DNA of 64,000 bases, taken from Diadema setosum. Its lineage: Eukaryota > Echinodermata > Echinoidea > Diadematoida > Diadematidae. The notes under the pieces were generated by a model that saw only the letters and a program-made list of their open reading frames with translations, ran no database searches and was not told the origin of the DNA. Of the stretch, positions 45,101-47,820 are shown piece by piece. The stretch's first letter is position 1. Each line of letters opens with the position of its first letter. The DNA lies in the NCBI GenBank assembly GCA_033980235.1, contig CM067067.1:35089200-35153199 (forward strand). Reading direction: 5' to 3'. Position numbers and translations under genes: made by a program.

Positions 45101-45388
45101 ACGAGTACTATCGGGTGCCATGGGTAGGATTTAATCCGTTCAGAATTAGGATTAGGGTTTATTAGGGTAACGGGAAGGGTCTAGGGTAATTGTCCATGGG
45201 GTAATTATCCTAGAACAATGAAGAATCAACCACACTTCATTGGACAATACTTCTTACCTTGTACGAAAGAAATTTCTCATGGACGATCTGCGGTATCTCT
45301 CAAAACGACTCTCCCACGTATTTTCCCCCGTGCTGGAGAAATACTCGACTTTCGGTTCGCTAACGACAGCGCTTCTCGCTTCAGCCAT
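743..45388 (-). CDS. CPT1: Carnitine O-palmitoyltransferase 1, 17 coding exons, complete
   Basis: CPT1 transfers long-chain acyl groups from CoA to carnitine at the outer mitochondrial membrane, the rate-limiting step for entry into beta-oxidation. Joining 17 exons with GT donors and AG acceptors and unbroken phase gives 2310 nt (769 residues plus stop); vertebrate CPT1A has 773. Visible features are an N-terminal regulatory stretch (1-44), TM1 near 56-72, a loop, TM2 near 103-121 ending LLSYRRWM, then the acyltransferase domain with [14 protein letters not shown] (about 223-236), WFDKSF (447-452), catalytic His468 in [16 protein letters not shown], and the carnitine-site LSTSQTP with Ser685-Thr686-Ser687. 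The start is chosen because it begins MAEA as in vertebrate CPT1 and an in-frame TAA lies 16-18 nt upstream (45404-45406). Residue 5 is Arg where CPT1A has the malonyl-CoA-sensing His. Intron 2 is 22.3 kb and full of mobile DNA. No minus-strand AATAAA is seen below the stop, so the 3' end may lie outside the window. Confidence 0.96.
1434..1790 (+). repeat. Degenerate TGACCTTTGACC repeat fragment in CPT1 intron 16
   Basis: Two clusters of AGGTCA half-sites (near 1480-1500 and 1605-1620) precede a GGACGGATGGACC-like stretch near 1727. This combination also ends the Helentron-like elements elsewhere in the window, so I read it as a decayed copy. Confidence 0.45.
1857..1973 (-). CDS. CPT1: CPT1 exon 16 (STS motif, residues 670-708)
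   Basis: Encodes [20 protein letters not shown] and [19 protein letters not shown]. It carries Ser685-Thr686-Ser687, at the same numbering as in vertebrate CPT1A. Acceptor ggcAG, donor GTTAGA (weaker than the others). Confidence 0.93.
2048..2429. mobile_element. Palindromic MITE with TTAA flanks
   Basis: The ends are inverted (AGGGTGTGTACAGT at left, reverse of ACTGTACAGTCCCT at right) and the body is a long imperfect palindrome around 2230. TTAA lies at 2044-2047 and 2430-2433. TTAA duplication with AGGG ends is typical of piggyBac-type MITEs. Related arms (GATATCTCAGCCATTT) recur at 39800-40080 and 52290-52580. Confidence 0.65.
2825..2981 (-). CDS. CPT1: CPT1 exon 15 (residues 617-669)
   Basis: Encodes [20 protein letters not shown] then [13 protein letters not shown], aligning with the GxGIDRHLFCLY segment. 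The reading frame would run on to a stop within the intron; the donor GTGAGT after AACCTT restores phase 0 with exon 16. Confidence 0.92.
3171..4476 (+). mobile_element. Helentron-like non-autonomous element A
   Basis: Starts AACTAGAAATGTCGCT, followed by a small hairpin (GTCGC/GCGAC) and GCCTCCGCCAT at 3199-3209. The exact reverse complement ATGGCGGAGGC lies at 4458-4468 within a 3' hairpin, and the element ends in ATAAAA. The body is a tandem array of about 150-bp units with TGACCTTGACCTTTGACC, ending in GGACGGACGGAC. Subterminal inverted repeats, a tandem body and a 3' hairpin are known from Helentron-associated (HINE/DINE) elements. The class assignment is inference. Confidence 0.6.
5111..5274 (-). 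CDS. CPT1: CPT1 exon 14 (residues 563-617)
   Basis: Encodes [38 protein letters not shown] and VRSFT, a strongly conserved part of the carnitine/CoA site. Acceptor tccAG, donor ct|GTGAGT. Confidence 0.95.
5722..6067. mobile_element. Foldback MITE with TTAA target duplication
   Basis: Two arms of about 150 bp are inverted copies (GATCAGTGGGAAT near 5739; ATTCCCACTGATC near 6037) around a short centre near 5900. The ends are AGGGGAAGGC and GCCATCCCCT, flanked by TTAA at 5718-5721 and 6068-6071. This is a piggyBac-type non-autonomous element in CPT1 intron 13. Confidence 0.7.
6701..6772 (-). CDS. CPT1: CPT1 exon 13, 72 nt (residues 539-562)
   Basis: Encodes [20 protein letters not shown], matching the FGKGIIKK segment of CPT1. 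Acceptor aacAG, donor GTAAGT. Confidence 0.9.
7426..7642. mobile_element. MITE of the TA-CTGTAA family
   Basis: TA CTGTAATTGTTG…TTTTACAG TA with TTTTCGCG motifs inside. Relatives lie at 15107, 18447, 28658 and 31169. Confidence 0.55.
7814..7967 (-). CDS. CPT1: CPT1 exon 12 (residues 487-538)
   Basis: Encodes [13 protein letters not shown] then [20 protein letters not shown], aligning with the LGY.EDGHC…LQWDIP…VI region. Acceptor gtcAG, donor GTATTT. Confidence 0.9.
8438..8659 (+). pseudogene. Retroelement polyprotein C-terminal remnant
   Basis: An open stretch of about 73 codons ends [15 protein letters not shown] and a stop. A C-terminal R-S-G-R-x-x-K-x-P-x-R-L motif is common at the end of retrotransposon pol proteins. 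No integrase or RT domain is present, so this is a truncated copy. The probable 3' UTR resumes beyond element D at about 10469-10600. Confidence 0.4.
8666..10468 (-). mobile_element. Helentron-like element D (minus orientation)
   Basis: Read on the minus strand it begins AACTAGACTCGGAATTTGTC with a TTTGTC/GACAAA hairpin, then TAGGTGATCCGA. It ends with a perfect 11-bp hairpin GGTGATCCGAG/CTCGGATCACC (8672-8698) followed by an AATAA-like end. This is the same plan as element A, with a different inverted repeat. The body contains CGCG-rich purine-pyrimidine runs near 9025-9160 and a polyC/polyT tract at 9395. Confidence 0.55.
10469..10604 (+). repeat. 3' end of a retroelement with AATAAA and short tail repeat
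   Basis: Contains a small hairpin ACCCCGAGAGGGGGT, an AATAAA signal near 10578 and a tail of repeated TCTTACAAA. This looks like the 3' terminus of a non-LTR retrotransposon, separated from the ORF remnant at 8438-8659 by element D. Confidence 0.4.
10705..10904 (-). CDS. CPT1: CPT1 exon 11 (catalytic His, residues 421-487)
   Basis: Encodes WFDKSF and [20 protein letters not shown] with the catalytic His at residue 468 (His473 in vertebrate CPT1A). The exon is markedly GC-rich compared with its introns. Acceptor attAG, donor ga|GTGAGT. Confidence 0.95.
10905..11708. other. CPT1 intron 10, no further feature seen
   Basis: Unique-looking AT-rich intron. The ORFs here have no recognisable similarity. 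Confidence 0.4.
11709..11845 (-). CDS. CPT1: CPT1 exon 10 (residues 375-420)
   Basis: Encodes [20 protein letters not shown] and [11 protein letters not shown], matching the LAALTA…EWARTR…AAFFL region. Acceptor ttcAG, donor GTAATG. Confidence 0.9.
12081..12319. mobile_element. Small MITE in CPT1 intron 9
   Basis: Terminal inverted repeats of about 28 bp: GGGGTGACAAGACCTTGTAT at left and the reverse complement of ATACGAGGTCTTGTCGCCCC at right. No clear target duplication. Confidence 0.45.
12801..12930 (-). CDS. CPT1: CPT1 exon 9 (residues 332-375)
   Basis: Encodes [14 protein letters not shown] and [18 protein letters not shown], matching HIVVYHRGRYFKV…QRILD of CPT1. Acceptor tccAG, donor g|GTGGGT. 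Confidence 0.9.
13231..13279 (-). CDS. CPT1: CPT1 exon 8, 49 nt (residues 315-331)
   Basis: A very short exon encoding [17 protein letters not shown], which aligns with RIPGEETD…RDSK. It is preceded by a polypyrimidine tract and ttcAG and is followed by GTATGT. Confidence 0.9.
13280..13934. other. CPT1 intron 7, no further feature seen
   Basis: AT-rich intron with an A-run and AAT repeats near 13590. The neighbouring intron 6 (14067-14775) is equally featureless. Confidence 0.35.
13935..14066 (-). CDS. CPT1: CPT1 exon 7 (residues 271-315)
   Basis: Encodes [20 protein letters not shown] followed by [20 protein letters not shown], aligning with the segment before the RIPG motif of CPT1. Acceptor taaAG, donor ag|GTGATA. 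Confidence 0.92.
14776..14880 (-). CDS. CPT1: CPT1 exon 6 (residues 236-271)
   Basis: Encodes [20 protein letters not shown] and continues to TIQAAR, aligning with the WEEYIYLRGR…NSNYYAMD region of CPT1. Acceptor gtgtAG, donor ag|GTAGTT. Confidence 0.92.
15107..15331. mobile_element. MITE with perfect 13-bp terminal repeats
   Basis: CTGTATAAGCTGT at the left and ACAGCTTATACAG at the right, both flanked by TA. Internal TTTCGC motifs link it to the CTGTAA family. Confidence 0.6.
16040..16125 (-). CDS. CPT1: CPT1 exon 5 (residues 208-236)
   Basis: Encodes the highly conserved [14 protein letters not shown] block. The split Trp codon (tg|g) joins exon 6. Acceptor aacAG, donor GTGAGT. Confidence 0.94.
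16126..18187. other. Left part of CPT1 intron 4, no gene seen
   Basis: AT-rich, no recognisable repeat or ORF. Confidence 0.35.
18188..18355. mobile_element. 168-bp MITE, family 'GTTGTCAGCCCT'
   Basis: The inverted ends are GGCACCGTTTCAT…AGTTGTCAGCCCT and the reverse complement of AGGGCTGACAACT…GAAACAGTGCC. Its core (AGTAACAGTCTGTGACCA, CAATCAAAACCAAGGATTTT) recurs in the element at 41665-41824, although the terminal blocks differ. Confidence 0.55.
18447..18648. mobile_element. Decayed CTGTAA-family MITE
   Basis: ATGTAAAAGTG at left and CACTTTTACAG at right, with GCGCGA motifs inside. Further fragments of the same family (TTTCGTAAATCTTGGC) lie at 18900-18990 and 19430-19500, on either side of the hAT-like element. 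Confidence 0.4.
19022..19405. mobile_element. hAT-like non-autonomous element with 8-bp duplication
   Basis: The ends are CAGGGCTCCACACTAAC and GTTAGTGTTGAGCCCT. GCATATAT is present immediately on both sides (19014-19021 and 19406-19413). An 8-bp duplication and CAGGG ends are typical of hAT transposons. Internal GGTGGCCC motifs repeat in both orientations. A second copy is at 30365-30622. Confidence 0.65.
19673..19884 (-). CDS. CPT1: CPT1 exon 4 (residues 137-207)
   Basis: Starts after acatAG and runs to the donor GTGAGT. The translation contains [20 protein letters not shown], matching the LPRLPVP... segment that opens the catalytic domain of CPT1 just after TM2. Confidence 0.93.
19885..21660. 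other. CPT1 intron 3, no gene seen
   Basis: AT-rich intron with a polyC run near 21021. Nothing else recognised. Confidence 0.35.
21661..21783 (-). CDS. CPT1: CPT1 exon 3 (TM2, residues 96-137)
   Basis: Encodes the second membrane span ([19 protein letters not shown]) and the following LLSYRRWM, matching the LLSYHGWM region of vertebrate CPT1. The acceptor tctccAG at 21784-21785 was preferred over a nearer ctcAG because only it restores the phase left by exon 2. Confidence 0.9.
21975..22114 (+). repeat. AAT/ATG trinucleotide repeat
   Basis: Imperfect ATG, ATA and AAT runs abut the start of element B. A matching AAT run flanks its other end at 28361-28397, so B probably inserted into a microsatellite. 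Confidence 0.7.
24076..25350 (+). mobile_element. Helentron-like element C
   Basis: Subterminal repeat GTCTCGCCCA at 24076-24085 pairs with TGGGCGAGAC at 25339-25348, the latter being the 3' arm of a hairpin that starts GTCTCGCC at 25320. The body is a tandem array with perfect TGACCTTTGACCTT sites (near 24147, 24300, 24460, 24750, 24908), followed by a run of GGACGGACGACGGAC (25255-25302). Confidence 0.6.
25380..25629 (+). pseudogene. Decayed ORF fragment, unrecognised
   Basis: In one plus frame the translation reads [20 protein letters not shown] and [16 protein letters not shown], a single TAA, then [20 protein letters not shown] and [10 protein letters not shown] before TGA. Composition and the one isolated stop look like former coding sequence inside the CCCCG element. 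I do not recognise the family. Element C ends just upstream and may have cut it. Confidence 0.35.
27010..27901. mobile_element. 892-bp foldback MITE with nested hairpins
   Basis: Arms of about 293 bp (27010-27302 and 27608-27901) are near-perfect inverted copies around a loop of about 305 bp. Each arm tip contains its own cruciform (CTACGGTCTGGTGCCATATT and its reverse complement about 20 bp apart). A further 24-bp perfect hairpin (ACGATCACTAAAAGATA) sits at 27549-27608. No clear target duplication. Confidence 0.65.
28658..28857. mobile_element. CTGTAAAA-family MITE
   Basis: CACTGTAAAAC at left and TTTTACAGTA at right, with an internal hairpin TTTCGTGATAGCCAAGATTCACGAAA. Close relative at 31169-31362. 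Confidence 0.55.
28870..30360. other. CPT1 intron 2 filler, GATA microsatellite
   Basis: No gene. GATA tetranucleotide runs at 29835-29875 and 29920-29935. Confidence 0.4.
30365..30622. mobile_element. Second hAT-like 'GGGCTCAACATTAAC' element
   Basis: AGGGCTCAACATTAACC at left and GCTCAGCCCT at right, with GGTGGCCCG and GTGGCCCTGGGCCAC inside as in 19022-19405. The flanks GCTGTCAA and GCTGTAAA may be a decayed 8-bp duplication. Confidence 0.5.
31169..31362. mobile_element. CTGTAAAA-family MITE, second copy
   Basis: TTACTGTAAAATC…TTTTTTACAGTAA with internal AGCCAAGATTCACAAAAT, as in 28658-28857. Confidence 0.55.
32067..32155. repeat. 90-bp palindromic repeat, copy 1
   Basis: GGAGGACAAGTCC…GAGTATACTCGGGCA…CGTCCTCAACGGGATA. 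It is the same as 40978-41067 but more decayed at its left end. Confidence 0.5.
32160..33720. other. CPT1 intron 2 filler, simple repeats only
   Basis: No gene. T/TTC-rich tracts at 32933-32955 and 33085-33150, and a (GT)n run at 33655-33705. Confidence 0.4.
33721..34560. repeat. Complex AGGTGATACGCTGATAG repeat, copy 1
   Basis: About 60-bp units alternate AGGTGATACGCTGATAGC with ATATCACCTAAAAATAA, forming inverted pairs. The flank reads GAGATATAGCTGCCACAAAAA on one side and ACCCTAATCTATA on the other. The same block recurs at 35940-37760 and in part at 39355-39560. Confidence 0.6.
34700..34945 (+). repeat. GT-rich minisatellite
   Basis: Degenerate GTGGGTGTGTGTGG units. The ORFs on both strands here are compositional artefacts. 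Confidence 0.6.
35030..35213 (+). mobile_element. 3' tail of a non-LTR retrotransposon
   Basis: AATAAA followed by repeated TTGAATC (ATGACTTGAATCTTGAATCT) at 35180-35213, as at the 3' ends of CR1/L2-like elements. No ORF remains. Confidence 0.4.
35460..37760. repeat. Complex AGGTGATACGCTGATAG repeat, copy 2
   Basis: This is the second copy of the block at 33721-34560, with an upstream part (CGACCCATCAGA…CTTTCAGAAT at 35547-35590) that recurs at 38660-38700. It is split by the solo LTR at 36456-37608. Joining 36455 to 37613 restores continuity with copy 1 (CACCTAATAA…AAGACTTGATCTC). Confidence 0.6.
36456..37608 (+). mobile_element. Solo LTR of a retrotransposon
   Basis: A 1153-bp segment begins TGTCACAAATG and ends GTCGTAACA, bounded by the direct repeat CCTA (36452-36455 and 37609-37612). 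It has a TATATAAG box near 36921 and AATAAA near 37541. TG…CA ends, a 4-bp duplication, and promoter plus poly(A) signals define an LTR; no internal region follows, so it is solo. Family (Ty3/Gypsy-like by duplication size) is inference. Confidence 0.75.
37887..38327. repeat. Direct and inverted 75-bp repeats around a SINE
   Basis: TGATTAACAAATTGCCCTAC occurs in direct orientation near 37937 and 38217, and inverted at about 38285-38305. The second and third copies form a hairpin with a stem of about 45 bp and an AAT-repeat loop (38201-38320). Confidence 0.65.
37990..38160 (-). mobile_element. tRNA-derived SINE fragment
   Basis: Read on the minus strand it has a box-A-like TAGTGGAGATGA and a box-B-like GGTTCATATCC about 45 nt apart, embedded in a degenerate tRNA fold. 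It lies between the two direct repeats described at 37887-38327. Confidence 0.45.
38600..39560. repeat. Complex repeat, copy 3 (partial)
   Basis: 38641-38760 resembles 35530-35640, and 39391-39560 resembles 36030-36130 (GAGATATAGC…TTTTGACAAACACAATA). An ATTT run lies at 39160-39195. Confidence 0.5.
39775..40110. mobile_element. Relative of the TTAA palindromic MITE
   Basis: Contains GATATCTCAGCCATTTCAAA and ATTTTCATCAAATAAAC in inverted arms, as in 2048-2429. The ends are decayed. Confidence 0.45.
40271..40491. mobile_element. TTAGGG-like minisatellite element with 8-bp duplication
   Basis: Bounded by GTCAAAGG at 40263-40270 and 40492-40499. The ends carry GGGCAATTACCC and GGGTAATTGCCC. The centre is degenerate TTAGGG/TTAGGAT repeats (40350-40440). 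A fragment of the same type is at 45142-45216. Confidence 0.55.
40978..41067. repeat. 90-bp palindromic repeat, copy 2
   Basis: TTAACCCGTTGAGGACG at left and its exact reverse complement CGTCCTCAACGGGTTAA at right, around GAGTATACTC. Confidence 0.6.
41665..41824. mobile_element. 160-bp MITE, 'TTGTCGGCGCTGACAA' type
   Basis: The inverted ends are GGGGGG-ATGTTTCATCAACG and the reverse of CGTTGATAAAACACCCCCC. It shares its core with 18188-18355. Confidence 0.55.
42270..42341 (+). tRNA. tRNA-Ala(AGC)-like sequence, copy 1
   Basis: The D arm GCTC/GAGC, T arm TCGGG/CCCGA with loop TTCGAAT, and an anticodon loop CTAGCAA (anticodon AGC) are intact. Acceptor pairs 1 and 2 and anticodon pair 31-39 are mismatched, so it is probably a SINE-type pseudo-tRNA with working A and B boxes rather than a functional tRNA. 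Confidence 0.55.
42596..42667 (+). tRNA. tRNA-Ala(AGC)-like sequence, copy 2
   Basis: Identical to copy 1, with 326-bp spacing. Confidence 0.55.
42922..42993 (+). tRNA. tRNA-Ala(AGC)-like sequence, copy 3
   Basis: Identical to copies 1 and 2. Its last acceptor base is the last base of the retroposed block, followed directly by the target duplication. Confidence 0.55.
43009..44098. other. Right end of CPT1 intron 2, nothing recognised
   Basis: AT-rich, no repeat family recognised. Confidence 0.35.
44099..44253 (-). CDS. CPT1: CPT1 exon 2 (TM1, residues 44-96)
   Basis: Contains the conserved N-G...PTSPWNL entry into TM1 and the segment up to the intermembrane loop (…AKSLTVCEG). The acceptor cccccAG|g and donor gagg|GTGAGT give phases that match both neighbours. 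An alternative GTATGC donor just upstream in the transcript gives a wrong phase with the best exon 3 acceptor. Confidence 0.88.
45142..45216. repeat. Fragment of the TTAGGG-like element
   Basis: AGGATTAGGGTTTATTAGGG then GGGTCTAGGGTAATTG, matching the right end of 40271-40491. Located in CPT1 intron 1. Confidence 0.5.
45258..45388 (-). CDS. CPT1: CPT1 exon 1 (start codon, residues 1-44)
   Basis: Encodes [11 protein letters not shown] through MRNFFRT and two bases of Arg44. The donor is ag|GTAAGA. It covers the N-terminal regulatory peptide that faces the cytosol; Glu3 is kept and residue 5 is Arg. Any non-coding exon further upstream cannot be judged. Confidence 0.92.
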
Positions 45389-46800
45389 TCTGTGATCGTG
45401 GATTTATGAAGGCTGAATTTGTGTGCGATTCTGATAAAGATAAAAATCGTACCGGTAATAGTATCCAAACTCACGATAAATACACGTCGAATTTCCTACA
45501 GCTAATGACTGCTTTTGATATTTTGAGGTACACACACACATCGTCAACGACATCAAGGTCCGGCAGCTCAGCTCGCATCGCATCCAGGGTACCCAGTCAG
45601 TTGGCTGAGAGCTAGAGCAACGCAACACACACAGCCTGTGTACGTGCGTACTACGCGTGAAGGCATGCAGAACTAGTTGATAGGATACATGGAACACGAG
45701 GGGGGATTGGTTGGCAAGCACGGCGTCTTCATCCAAACATGCATGGATATGGGCGTGCCCGCCTTTCAGCTAGCCTCTCTTGCATACTCAACGCTACAAA
45801 CGTACACGTGCTCAACGAACCCTATCGTAAACAACCCCTCTCGTACACATCGAGAGAAAAGAAGTTGATAAAAAATAACCCTGGGTGTATCTATTCCAGT
45901 GACTACCAATAGGCGTAAGAACTCGGTTTTCCTACACATGTATTTACAGTTTTTGCAATGGCCAATTGATTAAGTATCGTATTGCATGAATTTCCACGCA
46001 ATTATGTGAAATTCTCTCGTAGGTTGTCAAATATGAAAGGAGAGACGCTGGGAAAGAAATCGAGGTGCAAGTCACTTAGTTTTGGGCAGACTGGAACAGT
46101 GGATCGATTTATAGGGCGGTTAACCGATGTAGGCCTATATGATATAAAAAGGTCCATTATACTTGCAAAAAAGAGCTTCGCAGGCGCACTTATTGTATAT
46201 TACAATTAGGGCTGATACTACAGGTAAATATGATGGCAGGAAGATAGGTTCAACCAATCAACCGTGAACATATAATTAGTTGTTACTGTGGTTACTATAC
46301 TTATTGTAATCAGCATACAAGTCAATCTCTAGCTCCGTAGACAGACCGCAGATGTGTGGTCCAATATCGAATATTATCCGTTACGGGCAATTCGTTAGTC
46401 ATAAATAAATACGAATGTGCAAAGCGATATTGTAAGACACGGACACAAAAAGCTACTCCATCAGAGACAGAAGGAAGTGTTCTCCGTCATTCACTTTAAT
46501 TTGTCTTTCACACATTACGGAAACATATAGGCTATACCCTCCGAAGTTTGTTTGTTTTGTTTTGTTTGTTTCCTGACTGGAATAATCAGAAAATATTCCA
46601 GACATCCGTAGCTCTGTAAAATGCATCTATGCGATGTGATCCATTTTCTGTTCACCCATAATGACTACTGTGGAGAACATAATTATGTATCATTATAGAA
46701 AAAAAAAATCAGTCAAATTTATAAAACTTCTCATCCTCCCTCTCCACGTCAATTGTGTTGTTGTTTTTCTGTCCCTCTTCTTTCATAAACAATTATGTAT
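45389..46800. promoter_or_regulatory. Region upstream of CPT1, probable promoter
   Basis: The first 400 bp above the start codon are richer in CpG than the surroundings. No TATA box is obvious on the minus strand. No other gene is seen to 46800. Confidence 0.35.
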
Positions 46801-46802
46801 TG

Positions 46803-46806
<4 letters not shown>

Positions 46807-46839
<33 letters not shown>

Positions 46840-47167
46840 TATAGATATAGATATACATACATACATACATATATATTATATAACAAAAAATGAGAGATTG
46901 TATTGCATTATTAATGTCCAACAACTTTTGATAGTCACACCAATTTTCAACGTGTCACATGTCCTCTTCATATTCATAAGGGATATCCCAAACCCTTTTA
47001 GTTACGATACCGTACGTTATGTACATCAATATATACATAGTATAACAGAGAATGATAATGATAATGATAATAATGACACTACCGGTACTACATGTACTAC
47101 TACTATACTACTACTACTGATAATAATAATAATAATAATAATAATGATAATAATAATAATAATAATG

Positions 47168-47204
<37 letters not shown>

Positions 47205-47239
47205 TAATAATGATAATAATAATAATAATAATAATAATG

Positions 47240-47276
<37 letters not shown>

Positions 47277-47290
47277 AATAAACATAATAA
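46807..47290. repeat. AT and AAT microsatellites
   Basis: (AT)n at 46807-46835, TACA/TATA at 46850-46880, and a long AAT/GATAAT array at 47110-47280. Long ORFs here (poly-Ile, poly-Asn, poly-Leu) are artefacts. Confidence 0.85.
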
Positions 47291-47820
47291 TAATAAATAA
47301 TAATAATGATAATAGTGATATTAAATACAGTTGAATAAAACTATTGATTTTGTTATTAATAGAATGAAATATTCGTTGTAAGCACAGATCTAAGTCCAGA
47401 GGAAAGACGTTTACCTGACTACCAGCCAACAGATCAAGATTCGGCGAAATTGGGAACCCACCTTGAAAAATGGTCCGTGTCCCTATGTGAGAATAACAGT
47501 TACTTTAGGCAAATTTATTAGATGTACTTTTGTTAATTTATATGTCTTGTGATTGGTATATGCGTATACGTGTTTGAAATCACAAAATGTATGGTTGTAC
47601 ATATGCATGTATGTCCCATGATTTCGTACTGTAATATTTGGTATGTTTATATACATTGTATATACGTTTCAATGAATGCAGAAAGAGAGAGAAAAAAATC
47701 TCCTATGTGTATCAAGCAAACGGATCCAGAGCCCTGAGCAGAGCTAGTGTCCCTGTATGCCATACAGGGACACTAAGCAGAGCTTTAGAATCGCGCCATC
47801 TATTGAAGGGCAACCGAAGA

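Noticed and set aside
46661..47281. 206-residue plus-strand ORF
   Set aside because: Dominated by poly-Ile from the AAT/ATA microsatellite.
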